From Oligoflexales bacterium (GTDB taxonomy: Bacteria > Bdellovibrionota_B > Oligoflexia > Oligoflexales > JALZUQ01): a stretch of DNA of 64,000 bases. The stretch lies in contig JALZUO010000028.1 of the NCBI GenBank assembly GCA_023301565.1, positions 1-64,000 on the forward strand, in the 5' to 3' direction. Every line of letters starts with the position of its first letter. Position 1 is the stretch's first letter. Shown piece after piece: positions 26,202-34,396 of this stretch. The notes beneath the pieces are model-generated. The model ran no database searches. It was not told where the DNA came from and saw only the letters and a list, made by a program, of their open reading frames with translations. Position numbers and translations under genes: made by a program.

Positions 26202-27890
26202 ATGAGTCATCGGCTAACGCAGGAATCTGGCGGGGGGAGCCTTAGACCTTTTTTCAGTACCCGTCTTTGCACGGTTGTGCTTCTTTTATTTCTTCTTCTA
26301 GCCTTTTTGCCAACCACTGGTTTTAGTTTCCAAGAACCCGACTTTAGCCGCGATGCCCGTATTGTGCCCGGTGAAAACCGGGAAAATATTTACGCATGGA
26401 GCGAGCAAGAGTTCTCTCAGGTTAAGGCAGCAGGGTTAAAGCATGTATTGAATTACCCTGTCGATGTAACTGGGCTTGTTGTTCCGGACGGGGTTTTTCG
26501 CCGTATTCTTGACGGAGAAAGTAAGCAGTTTAGCCATATGCTAGCAACGGAAGCTGCAAGGGTTTATACGGGCTATGATTCTTTTTCGAGTTTTCAAGAT
26601 TGGATGGGGCTGATTGATGTCGAAGGAAGCTCAGTCCGTCTAGGTGAAACACGTATAGAGCGTGGCGGTGTAGATGGGTTGACCTATAGCTGCGGGTTTT
26701 GTCATACGAGCAAACTTTTTGGCAAAGCCGTGGTTGGACTTGGTAACCGGTTTGCACGGGCAAACGCTACCTTTGGTTTGGCACAGTCGTTTTTTAATCG
26801 TTTTGACTCTGAGCAGCTTGCATTAGCTACGCATGTAAGCCCTGAAGAGATGGCTTTGTCTAAGGATGTAGAACATAAGATGGCCTGGGTCGGGCAAAAA
26901 GAGCCGGTAGCACTGGGTCTAGACACCTCTTTGGCGCAAGTTGCGCTTTCTTTGGCAAAGCGCGGGCAAGGGCCATGGGCTGAAATGCGGGCAGACTCTG
27001 CAAACAGCCCAAGAGCAAATGCCTTGAGTTCACACGTGGCAGACAGCAAGCCTGCTACCTGGTGGGGGTTGAAGTACAAGACCCGCTGGCTTTTGGATGG
27101 TTCGGTTGTGTCTGGTAACCCTGTTTTTACAAACTTTTTGTGGAACGAGCTTGGTAGGGCCACTGACCTTAAAGAGCTAGATCAATGGCTAAAACAAAAC
27201 AAAAAAGTAGTGCAAGAGCTCACAACTTACGTCTATGCAAGCAGCCCTCCGTCGTTGGCACAGTTTTTTGACTTAAAAGAGTTTGATTTAAAAAGTGCGA
27301 AACGTGGCCAAAAGCTTTTTACAGATAACTGTGCGCGTTGCCACGGTGAGTACAAAAAAGCATGGGATAGTGCAGAAGGGTTATCGTTAGAAGAAGCCAT
27401 TCAAACCACAGGCGTTCGCTACCATGAAAAAACCCCTGTCATCAATGTTGGTACGGACCCGGGCAGGTGGCAAGGGATGCAGTACTTTGCAGGACAGCTC
27501 AATAGCCTGCAAATTTCAAAAAATGCAGGGGCAGTGGTAGAGCCTCAACGCGGCTATGTGCCGCCTCCTTTGGTTGGTATCTGGGCGCGGTGGCCATATC
27601 TGCACAACAACAGTGTCTCTTCTCTGTGTGAGCTTTTAACCCCTTCAAGCGAGCGCAAGAAAAGCTATTATGCCTCCGAGCCGATTCTTCAAGATCGTGA
27701 TTTTGATTTTGAATGCAACGGCTACCCGGACGTGCCGTGGCTGCACCAAAGAAGTGAATTCTACTTTGATACCCAAAAAGAAGGAATGGGAGCTATGGGG
27801 CATGATAAAGGAATTTTTGTCGTAGGCGGAAGGTCCATATTTTCTGCGCAGGATAAGCTTGATTTAGTGAAGTTTTTGCAGACGCTCTAG
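26202..27890 (+). CDS. Exported diheme c-type cytochrome, rubber-oxygenase/di-haem peroxidase-like
   Basis: The 562-residue protein has a long hydrophobic N-terminal segment (about 22-40) and two heme c attachment motifs, CGFCH at about residue 164 and CARCH at about 377. Around the second half, PPPLVGIWARWPYLHNNSVS and SLCELLTP match a region common to RoxA/LatA-like oxygenases and di-heme peroxidase relatives, in which a conserved segment contacts the active-site heme. Which reaction it catalyses cannot be decided from sequence alone. GGGAGAG precedes the ATG at 26202. No cytochrome maturation genes are adjacent. Confidence 0.7.
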   Translation: MSHRLTQESGGGSLRPFFSTRLCTVVLLLFLLLAFLPTTGFSFQEPDFSRDARIVPGENRENIYAWSEQEFSQVKAAGLKHVLNYPVDVTGLVVPDGVFRRILDGESKQFSHMLATEAARVYTGYDSFSSFQDWMGLIDVEGSSVRLGETRIERGGVDGLTYSCGFCHTSKLFGKAVVGLGNRFARANATFGLAQSFFNRFDSEQLALATHVSPEEMALSKDVEHKMAWVGQKEPVALGLDTSLAQVALSLAKRGQGPWAEMRADSANSPRANALSSHVADSKPATWWGLKYKTRWLLDGSVVSGNPVFTNFLWNELGRATDLKELDQWLKQNKKVVQELTTYVYASSPPSLAQFFDLKEFDLKSAKRGQKLFTDNCARCHGEYKKAWDSAEGLSLEEAIQTTGVRYHEKTPVINVGTDPGRWQGMQYFAGQLNSLQISKNAGAVVEPQRGYVPPPLVGIWARWPYLHNNSVSSLCELLTPSSERKKSYYASEPILQDRDFDFECNGYPDVPWLHQRSEFYFDTQKEGMGAMGHDKGIFVVGGRSIFSAQDKLDLVKFLQTL

Positions 27891-27904
27891 CGTTAGAGCG
27901 GCCC

Positions 27905-28795
27905 TTATCTTCTTTTAGAGCCGATGATTTCTAAAAGTCTGTGGTCTAATAGCGCGTCGTCGAAGTTAGATAAGTCTATGTCTTCTATTGTTTCATTGGG
28001 TTTAATTGCTACATTGTGTTCGCTATTTCCCTTGTTAGGAACTCTAGTATCTGAAACAAAGCCGCTTTCTGTTCGGTAGGAGCGATATCTGGGTAGTTCG
28101 CTGGCTTGGCCAATACCCACTTGTTCTTTGATTTTGGCACGGTTTTCAGATCTGGCGATTTGGCTGTAGTGCGAGCTGACTTTTGCGCTTAAGATTGCAA
28201 GGGCTGCTTTACGGTTTGCTTGCTGACTTCGGTGGTTGCTTATAGCAACGCTTAAGCCTGTGGGTCCATGCGTAGCTCGAATAGCTGTTGCTGTTCTGTT
28301 GACGTGTTGACCGCCGGGACCACTAGCAGCAGCAAAGGCGACGATGTCAACTTCTTCTTCCCTAATGAAAACGTTGTTTTTAGGGTCTGGCGGGGTCACA
28401 GTCACAGCTAGTTTGTTGGTGAATACCTGCCCTTTACTTCCCCCGCCAACAGTAAATGTTTGAGCGCCAGCTTCAAAAATAAAGGTTTTATAAGCCTCCT
28501 TACCCCGTACGATCATAAAGACTTCTTTTAGTAGTTTAGTCTTGCTATCAACCGCTTCTTGAACGATTTCATGCTCAATTCCTTTCGCTCTGGCCAGTCT
28601 TTGGTAGCGGTTGTAAAGCTTCTCGAGGTTTATCTGGTTGTCCTTCCCACCACCTATTGATCGGATTTGAACTAAAAATTCAGTCTGCGAGTAATATGGG
28701 TCGTTGTATTTGAGTAGTTCGTCTCTCAGCGGGTCCCTAAGCTCTAGAGCTGTGGATAAAATGGATTTAGCGTGAACCTTAGCGGCCTGGGCCAT
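27905..28795 (-). CDS. Release-factor-like GGQ protein with altered codon-recognition loop
   Basis: The 296-residue ORF aligns with class I release factors RF1/RF2. It has part of the PCRF domain (FLVQIRSIGGGKDN in place of the usual LEIRAGTGGDEA), then the catalytic domain with ASGPGGQHVNRTATAIRATH and a conserved HRSQQANRKAA tail. The stop-codon-recognition loop, PxT in RF1 or SPF in RF2, is replaced by TVGGGSKGQ (residues 115-123), so reading of UAA/UAG/UGA in the normal way is doubtful. The first ATG (28795) lacks a ribosome-binding site, and the frame stays open upstream to 28885 with RF-like sequence (RERAEYLEIAKDPD) but no start codon. Helices expected from RF domain 1 are found in the overlapping upstream ORF, one frame away. 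Confidence 0.75.
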   Translation of the reverse strand: MAQAAKVHAKSILSTALELRDPLRDELLKYNDPYYSQTEFLVQIRSIGGGKDNQINLEKLYNRYQRLARAKGIEHEIVQEAVDSKTKLLKEVFMIVRGKEAYKTFIFEAGAQTFTVGGGSKGQVFTNKLAVTVTPPDPKNNVFIREEEVDIVAFAAASGPGGQHVNRTATAIRATHGPTGLSVAISNHRSQQANRKAALAILSAKVSSHYSQIARSENRAKIKEQVGIGQASELPRYRSYRTESGFVSDTRVPNKGNSEHNVAIKPNETIEDIDLSNFDDALLDHRLLEIIGSKRR

Positions 28796-28836
28796 GTCCG
28801 GATCTTTGGCGATTTCAAGGTATTCGGCTCTTTCTC

Positions 28837-29106
28837 TTAGGCTTCTACTAACTTTGTATACTTTGAGCTTATCGCGGTTATTTGGCTATTTTTTTCAGTA
28901 CCTACATAAGTGCCGTCGGTGTAAGAGGAGTTGATGGCCTTCATTTGTGGTGCGATTTCTTTTTCGATGTAGTTAATCATTTCTACGAAGCCAGGGCCAA
29001 AACTGGCCTCATTTAGTTCTTCACATATGCTTGCGCGTATCGAGGTTGAAATTAAAACGAATAAGAAAAGCAAAATATTTTTGTAGGTTATGTATGATTT
29101 TTTCAT
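28837..29106 (-). CDS. Signal-peptide ORF, probably the out-of-frame N-terminus of the release-factor-like gene
   Basis: This 89-residue ORF begins with a Sec-type signal peptide (basic KK, hydrophobic ILLFLFVLIS, likely cleavage after IRA near residue 25). It then has helical sequence ending SSKYTKLVEA. The next gene's frame, open but start-less, resumes with SLRERAEYLEIAKDPD. Joined by a -1 shift in 28837-28885, signal-less sequence plus downstream sequence gives about 119 residues before the PCRF strand, close to the length of RF1 domain 1. It is therefore probably one gene split by a frameshift, or a recoded gene, rather than a separate small secreted protein. A perfect -10 box five bases before the ATG implies a leaderless mRNA. 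Confidence 0.5.
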   Translation of the reverse strand: MKKSYITYKNILLFLFVLISTSIRASICEELNEASFGPGFVEMINYIEKEIAPQMKAINSSYTDGTYVGTEKNSQITAISSKYTKLVEA

Positions 29107-29111
29107 AAAAA

Positions 29112-29141
29112 ATTATACCAGGAATTTCCAGCTTCTGTTAG
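29112..29141 (-). promoter_or_regulatory. Promoter giving an apparently leaderless mRNA
   Basis: On the minus strand TATAAT (29112-29117) lies only five T residues before the ATG at 29106. A CTAACA -35-like box lies at 29136-29141, 18 bases away. Transcription would start at or next to the start codon, matching the absence of a ribosome-binding site. Confidence 0.5.
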
Positions 29142-29161
29142 GTGAGCACGGGTTTGGGTAT

Positions 29162-30109
29162 TTAGCCTTCAATCGAGAGTCTCTTTCCTTTTTTATACGT
29201 CGCTAGCCCTTTGGGAATAGCCTGCTGAACGACCTCCAAAAAAGCATCTAGGAGGGGTTTCTTCCACTGGTCGCGGCGAAAAACAAAGCTGACTTCGCGC
29301 ATGGGGGTAGGGCCTTTGAAGGGTCTTACCATGGCGTCCTGCTCCTTTTTAGTTAGACCCTCCGCAAAAAGCTGAGGTACCAGTGTGTAACTATTCATTT
29401 TTTTTACAAGGTAACGCAGAGTTTCGAGGTTTCCGCCAGCAAACCTTACCCGGCCAAGGCGGCTAGTCTCAGCGTTTAGGTTGCAGTAGTTAATCACTTG
29501 GTTTTTAAAACAGTGACCGTCTTGCAAAAGCCAAAGCCCATCAGGACTAAGGTCTTTGACAGATACAGAGCTTTTTTTACTTAGCTTGTGGCTGGGGTTT
29601 CCGTAATACAAAAAAGGCTCGTTGAATAAAAATCTTTCTCTTAGCCCGGCTTCGTTTAGAGGGGTTACAAGGATAGCCGCGTCGATTTGATCGTCTCTAA
29701 GTCCTGCGACAATGTTTTCTGTTTTTAGCTCGTCTAAGACAAGGTCTACCTTTGGATATTCGCGTGCAAAATTTTCAATAAATAAAGGCACCAAGTAAGG
29801 TGTTAGGGTAGGAATGATACCGATGCGGATGTCACCTCGAAGCTCTGTAGCTGATTCGCTCCCGATAGATAGTAGCTTTTGGTGCTCTTGCTGCAAAACG
29901 GCAGCCTGCTCGAGGATGGCTTTACCCTGCTGCGTGCGTACGATGGGTTTTTGATTGCGGTCAAAAAGGACTACGCCTAGCTCATCTTCTGCCTTTTGCA
30001 CCTGGATACTTAGGCTGGGCTGCGAGACGGCGCAGGCTTTTGCCGCAAGGCCAAAGTGGCGGTACTTATCTACAGCTAGAATATAACGTATCTGCGTTAG
30101 AGTAGGCAT
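29162..30109 (-). CDS. oxyR: LysR-family peroxide sensor OxyR
   Basis: OxyR activates peroxide-defence genes after forming a disulfide. The 315-residue protein has the LysR N-terminal helix-turn-helix (HFGLAAKACAVSQPSLSIQV) and both redox cysteines in LLQDGHCFKNQVINYC (C200 and C209, matching C199 and C208 of the E. coli protein). I start at the ATG at 30109, which follows TTGGAG at normal spacing; the upstream in-frame extension to 30190 runs through the operator and is not coding. It diverges from ahpC-ahpD, its expected targets. Confidence 0.94.
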   Translation of the reverse strand: MPTLTQIRYILAVDKYRHFGLAAKACAVSQPSLSIQVQKAEDELGVVLFDRNQKPIVRTQQGKAILEQAAVLQQEHQKLLSIGSESATELRGDIRIGIIPTLTPYLVPLFIENFAREYPKVDLVLDELKTENIVAGLRDDQIDAAILVTPLNEAGLRERFLFNEPFLYYGNPSHKLSKKSSVSVKDLSPDGLWLLQDGHCFKNQVINYCNLNAETSRLGRVRFAGGNLETLRYLVKKMNSYTLVPQLFAEGLTKKEQDAMVRPFKGPTPMREVSFVFRRDQWKKPLLDAFLEVVQQAIPKGLATYKKGKRLSIEG

Positions 30110-30139
30110 GTAAGACTCCAATAATGCACCATAAAAATG

Positions 30140-30176
30140 ATAGCTAAAAACTATCGTTATAAATATATAATATATT
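30140..30176. promoter_or_regulatory. OxyR binding site between oxyR and ahpC
   Basis: Four tetrads occur at exact 7-base spacing: ATAG (30140-30143), CTAT (30151-30154), AATA (30162-30165), TATT (30173-30176). The first half-site matches the classical ATAG-n-t-nnn-a-n-CTAT motif including the inner T and A; the second is degenerate. The site lies 31 bases upstream of oxyR and 98 bases upstream of ahpC, suited to control both. Confidence 0.75.
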
Positions 30177-30273
30177 TTAAATATCTGCAAAAAACGACGA
30201 TTCTCTTATGTAAGGCAGCTGTTGCAGCTTGCAGCAGCAAACCAGATAAACGTACTTATGAATGGAGAAGAAA

Positions 30274-30810
30274 ATGATTGGAATAGGAAAACAGTTTCCC
30301 GAGTTTAATGTAACCGGAGTGAAATCTTCTGAGATGGATACAGCATTTGAGAAGTATAGTCATGAAAGTTTAAAAGGTAAGTGGAGTGTCATCTTTTTTT
30401 ATCCAAAGGACTTCACCTTTGTTTGCCCAACAGAGATCAAAGGCTTTGCAGATCTAAACGGGGAGTTTGCCGATAGAGATACGCAAGTATTTACAGCAAG
30501 TATAGACTCTGAGTTTGTCCACCTTGCTTGGCGTCAAAGTCACGAAGACCTAAAAAACTTACCGTTTCCTATGCTATCAGATGTAAAAAGGGAGCTATCA
30601 TCAAGTTTAGGGATCCTAGACCCAGAAGAAGGCGTATCGCAAAGAGTGGCCTACATTGTGGATCCAGGCGGCATCATTCGGTTTGTGTATGCAACTGATT
30701 TGAACGTGGGAAGAAACCCGGCAGAGGTTTTGCGCGTACTTGATGGTCTGCAAACTGACGAGCTATGCCCGTGCAACTGGAAACCAGGCGAAGAAACGAT
30801 TCAAGTTTAA
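30274..30810 (+). CDS. ahpC: Peroxiredoxin AhpC (AhpD-coupled type)
   Basis: AhpC reduces hydrogen peroxide, organic peroxides and peroxynitrite. The peroxidatic Cys is in DFTFVCPTEI (C51) and resolving cysteines are in DELCPCNW (C165, C167). The two-cysteine C-terminal arrangement is that of the mycobacterial AhpC, which is reduced by AhpD rather than AhpF; ahpD follows immediately here and no ahpF is present. The ATG at 30274 follows GGAG at good spacing; an in-frame ATG at 30262 overlaps that site. Expression is probably OxyR-dependent. Confidence 0.95.
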   Translation: MIGIGKQFPEFNVTGVKSSEMDTAFEKYSHESLKGKWSVIFFYPKDFTFVCPTEIKGFADLNGEFADRDTQVFTASIDSEFVHLAWRQSHEDLKNLPFPMLSDVKRELSSSLGILDPEEGVSQRVAYIVDPGGIIRFVYATDLNVGRNPAEVLRVLDGLQTDELCPCNWKPGEETIQV

Positions 30811-30840
30811 ACCACAACACCTTAAAGAGGAGAAAAACCT

Positions 30841-31353
30841 ATGCAAGCGATTAAAGAACTTATACCGGATTTTGCCAAAGACGTGCGAATCAACTTTTCA
30901 TCTATTACCGGGGATCTTGGCGCCCCGGGTCTAAGCCAAACCCAGGCGCATGGCGTGCTTTTATCAGCAGCTCTCCAGCTGGGTTTTGATCAACTTAGCA
31001 AAGAGATCGCAAACGCTGATACTTTGAACGAGCAGGAAGTGCTTGGCGTAAAAGCTGCCGTTGCAATCATGGGTATGAATAATATTTACTATAGAACCAT
31101 GCACCTAATGAGTGACAAAGAAGTAAAGTCCTTGCCTGCTAAGCTTCGAATGAACGTGATTGGCTCGCCACCAAACGAGAAAATCAACTTTGAAATATAC
31201 TCGCTGGCTGTTTCTGTTCTTTCTGGCTGCGGAATGTGTATCAACGCTCATGTAAATGAATTAAAGAAAGCTGGACTAGGAAATGAAGGGGTTCAATCGA
31301 TCATCCGTATTGCATCGGTCGTAAATAGCGCTTTTATAAGTACAAGGCTTTAG
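30841..31353 (+). CDS. ahpD: Alkyl hydroperoxide reductase AhpD
   Basis: The 170-residue protein has the AhpD active-site motif SGCGMCINAH (C130, C133, H137). AhpD passes electrons, via lipoylated proteins in mycobacteria, to the C-terminal cysteines of AhpC. It starts 30 bases after ahpC behind AGAGGAG and ends before a strong terminator, so ahpC-ahpD is a closed two-gene unit. Confidence 0.94.
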   Translation: MQAIKELIPDFAKDVRINFSSITGDLGAPGLSQTQAHGVLLSAALQLGFDQLSKEIANADTLNEQEVLGVKAAVAIMGMNNIYYRTMHLMSDKEVKSLPAKLRMNVIGSPPNEKINFEIYSLAVSVLSGCGMCINAHVNELKKAGLGNEGVQSIIRIASVVNSAFISTRL

Positions 31354-31363
31354 TTTGTTTAAA

Positions 31364-31402
31364 GGTGATGTGAGGTGTGCGATCACTTACATCACCTTTT
31401 TC
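31364..31402. terminator. Terminator after ahpD, shared with fabH
   Basis: AAAGGTGATGT (31361-31371) pairs with ACATCACCTTT (31389-31399), followed by TTTCTTC. The flanking A and T runs allow it to act for ahpD on the plus strand and for fabH, ending at 31405, on the minus strand. Confidence 0.85.
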
Positions 31403-31404
31403 TT

Positions 31405-32391
31405 CTAAAGTTTAAAAATACAACTTCCCCAGGTAAAGCCGCTACCAAAGGCTGTCATAGCGATGGTTTCGCCAGGTTTGATTCGGCCGCTTTCTATGCT
31501 TTCAGCAAGCAAGATTGGAATAGAAGCTGACGAACAGTTGCCGTATTTTTGAATGTTTGTTGGTACCTTTTCGCTAGGGATCTCGAGCGATTTCCCTACA
31601 AACTCATTGATTCTGAGGTTTGCTTGGTGAAACAAAAAATGGTCTACATTTTCAATTTTGCACTTGGCTTTTTCTAGAGTTTGCACCAGGACTTCTGGCA
31701 TTCTTTTAACGGCATGTTTGAAAACGAATGGGCCTTCCATTTGCGGGTAGCGGGAGGTGCTTCTGGGGTCTTCAGGCAGAAAGTTTGGATCACCCACACC
31801 TGGTTTTTCGCACCAGAGCTTATCTGCGAAGCTTCCGTCGGAGTGAACACAAATGCTTTGCATGCCACGATCTTTTTCGGATTTTTGAACTACAACTGCT
31901 CCAGCACCATCGCCAAAAAGAACCGCAGTGCCCCTGCCTCTGGTTGTCTTATCCAAACCCCTAGACTGGAGTTCAGAAGCTACGACAAGTAAAGTCGTTG
32001 CTTGGCCAGATTCAACCAAGCCGTAAGCGACACTCAAGGCGTAAAGAAAACCGCTACACTGGCCTCGGATATCAAAATGTGGTTTACCCCCCATCCCAAG
32101 CGCGCCTTGTAGTTTTGCCGCTGTTCCAGGAAAAAAGTGATCGGGAGATAGTGTCGCGTGAACCAAGCCGTCAATTTGCTCTATGTCAAGGCCAGCATTT
32201 TTTAGAGCCATTTCAGCTGCGGACTTGCTCATGGAGCTTCCAGATTCGTGGTCTTCAGCCCAGCGGCGCTCTTCAATTCCAGAGCGCTGCCGGATCCATT
32301 CGTCGCTTGTGTCCATCCATTCAGTCAACTGACTGTTGGTGACTACTTTTTTTGGAACATAGTAGCCGGTTCCTAATATCTGCATTCCCAT
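31405..32391 (-). CDS. fabH: Beta-ketoacyl-ACP synthase III FabH
   Basis: FabH condenses acetyl-CoA or another acyl-CoA with malonyl-ACP to start fatty acid synthesis. The catalytic triad is visible: Cys in RGQCSGFLYA (C112), His in FLFHQANLRI and Asn in YGNCSSASIP. I start at the ATG at 32391, which follows AAAGG; the longer reading to 32415 is unsupported. It follows trmJ by 50 bases on the same strand, after the aldolase gene, giving a possible fba-trmJ-fabH unit. A second KAS III is encoded at 39373. Confidence 0.92.
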   Translation of the reverse strand: MGMQILGTGYYVPKKVVTNSQLTEWMDTSDEWIRQRSGIEERRWAEDHESGSSMSKSAAEMALKNAGLDIEQIDGLVHATLSPDHFFPGTAAKLQGALGMGGKPHFDIRGQCSGFLYALSVAYGLVESGQATTLLVVASELQSRGLDKTTRGRGTAVLFGDGAGAVVVQKSEKDRGMQSICVHSDGSFADKLWCEKPGVGDPNFLPEDPRSTSRYPQMEGPFVFKHAVKRMPEVLVQTLEKAKCKIENVDHFLFHQANLRINEFVGKSLEIPSEKVPTNIQKYGNCSSASIPILLAESIESGRIKPGETIAMTAFGSGFTWGSCIFKL

Positions 32392-32441
32392 GAATTGCCT
32401 TTCTGTCAGGTTCAACGATGCTCTAAAAAACGCAAGGCGAG

Positions 32442-33149
32442 TTATCTGCCGCGTGTATAGTCCCCGTCGATTTTATACAAGATTTTTTTACGTAAAAAAT
32501 GAATAAGCTGCATCTCTTCACTATTTATTCGCGATAATTTCTCGAATAGCTTTTGTATTCGGTCCGACTCCGGGTCAACTTCAATCGACTCAAGTAGCTC
32601 GGTTACCTTGGAGCGGAAAGTGCCAAAATCAAACGCAAGCTTTTCGGGCCTTGCATTACGTACTTCTTGTTCGGTTAGTTTTCCAAGCTCGTATGTATAG
32701 ATCATTAGAGCCTGAGCTAAATTTAAAATACCATACTCACTTTGCGTAGGTATGTTTGTGATTAGATCGCAGTGCTTTAGCTGCTCGTTGCTAAGCCCGC
32801 TATCTTCGGGCCCGAAAACAATTGCAACGTTTTCAGCTACGCCAACCTTCTTTTTAAGAGAGCTACGTAGATCGCCAGGGCTTAAAAACTCATGGTGAAG
32901 TTTGCGCGCCTTTGCCGTCGTACCGACGACAATGTCCATGTCTACAACCGCCTCTTCGAGCGACATACAAATTTCTGCTTGTTCTATTAGGTGGTAAGCT
33001 TTGGTCGCTACCCACCTGCATTTGTCTTCTTTATGGTTCTTTGGCTCGACTAATATTAAAGAATCAAACCCCATGGTTTCCAAGGCTCGCGCCGCTGCTC
33101 CGATATTTTCAGGAACCCGCGGCTTGACCATCACAAAGTGAATACGCAT
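32442..33149 (-). CDS. trmJ: SpoU-family RNA ribose methyltransferase, TrmJ-like
   Basis: TrmJ methylates the 2'-hydroxyl of residue 32 in several tRNAs. The 235-residue protein has the SPOUT signatures VKPRVPENIGAAARAL at the N-terminus, IVFGPEDSGLSNEQL in the middle and YGILNLAQAL, plus the C-terminal extension typical of TrmJ. It sits between the aldolase and fabH genes with short gaps (45 and 50 bases). Confidence 0.88.
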   Translation of the reverse strand: MRIHFVMVKPRVPENIGAAARALETMGFDSLILVEPKNHKEDKCRWVATKAYHLIEQAEICMSLEEAVVDMDIVVGTTAKARKLHHEFLSPGDLRSSLKKKVGVAENVAIVFGPEDSGLSNEQLKHCDLITNIPTQSEYGILNLAQALMIYTYELGKLTEQEVRNARPEKLAFDFGTFRSKVTELLESIEVDPESDRIQKLFEKLSRINSEEMQLIHFLRKKILYKIDGDYTRGR

Positions 33150-33194
33150 TTATTTTCTACCTGTTTCTGCTTTTACTTATTTATTTTAACTGCC

Positions 33195-34202
33195 TTACGC
33201 TTCCATATCTGGACTATAAGTTCCCAGTGCCGCGGCCGTGTTGCATTTAGATCGCAAGCCAAGAGCTGCCTGGGCGGCTGGAATCTGGTCTGGTTTGCCC
33301 TGCCATGCTTTAAGTGCGGGTGATTGAAGAGCGCGCCCGTAGGAATAAGACAGTTTCCAAGGAAGGTCTTTATAGGCTGCATTCATCGCATTTAGGTTTA
33401 CGGTCGCATCAATATCTGCTTGTCCACCTGACAAGAACACGATACCTGGAACCGTGCTTGGTACAGTCTCGCGGAAAGTCTCGATTGTATGCTTGGCGAT
33501 GTCTTCAGCTGTAGCTGTGCTCCCAGACTTGGAGCCAGGTAATACCATGTTTGGCTTTAAAAGAATTCCATCTAGGTCTACGCGGTGCGCTAGAAGCTCA
33601 GCAAAAAGGGCTTTGAGTGCACTCGTGGTGGCAGACTTACATTGTTCGATCGAATGCGGTCCATCCATGATGACTTCTGGTTCGACGATTGGAACAATGT
33701 TGTTTTCTTGGCAGAGTTTGGCATAGCGTGCCAAGGCGTGTGCATTTGCATGTAGGCAGTAGTCGTTTGGTCCTTCAGGAAGAACCTGAATGACGGCTCT
33801 CCACTTTGCAAACTCAGCGCCAAGTCTGCTGTATTCAGCTAGTCTTTCACGTAAACCATCAAGGCCTTCTGTTACTTTTTCACCTTCGAAACCAGAAAGA
33901 TCCTTGGCCCCTGTGTCAACTTTGATGCCGGGAGCGATCCCCATTTTTTTGAGCATGTCGCGAAAAAACACACCGTTGCTGCTTTTTTGGTGAAACGTCT
34001 CATCGTACATAATTACGCCGCTAATATAGTTTTTTAAGTTAGGGGTTGTGAATAAGAGTTCCCGGTAGGTACGCCTAGCATCTTCAGATGATTCAACGCC
34101 TATGCTGTTCAACCTTTTTTCAATGGTTCCCGTGCTTTCGTCAGCGGCTAAAATTCCTTTTCCATCGGCCACAATTTTCTTTGCTATATCCGCTAGTCCC
34201 AT
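33195..34202 (-). CDS. Class I fructose-bisphosphate aldolase
   Basis: This enzyme cleaves fructose 1,6-bisphosphate through a lysine Schiff base. The 335-residue protein is of the eukaryotic-like class I type, with GILAADESTGTIEKRL, VLPEGPNDYCL, IVEPEVIMDG, the Schiff-base lysine in GILLKPNMV, FLSGGQ and the C-terminal tyrosine region (LGTYSPDMEA). The ATG at 34202 follows GGGAGA by 8 bases; an in-frame reading to 34298 is not supported. It supplies glycolysis together with gap at 60858. Confidence 0.95.
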   Translation of the reverse strand: MGLADIAKKIVADGKGILAADESTGTIEKRLNSIGVESSEDARRTYRELLFTTPNLKNYISGVIMYDETFHQKSSNGVFFRDMLKKMGIAPGIKVDTGAKDLSGFEGEKVTEGLDGLRERLAEYSRLGAEFAKWRAVIQVLPEGPNDYCLHANAHALARYAKLCQENNIVPIVEPEVIMDGPHSIEQCKSATTSALKALFAELLAHRVDLDGILLKPNMVLPGSKSGSTATAEDIAKHTIETFRETVPSTVPGIVFLSGGQADIDATVNLNAMNAAYKDLPWKLSYSYGRALQSPALKAWQGKPDQIPAAQAALGLRSKCNTAAALGTYSPDMEA

Positions 34203-34396
34203 TGCGTGTGTCTCCCATCGCTCAGTTGTTCGCAGCTGTGCTTGCTGCTTGTTTGCTAGTGGCCCCAATCCTAGCGGATTGAGGTTTTTAGGAAACAAAT
34301 CTGGCTAAAATATATTCAGTCATTCCCCGCGTGCCTGCCTAAGAATGCTAACCTTTTGGGGTGATTTGAGAGAACAAACAAGGGAGCCCTCCGTTT

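Noticed and set aside
28886..28895. A7 slippery-looking run as a programmed -1 frameshift site for the release-factor-like gene
   Set aside because: In the -1 frame a TAG follows immediately (28886-28888), so slippage there would terminate. Any shift must occur between 28837 and 28885, where no classical heptamer is seen.
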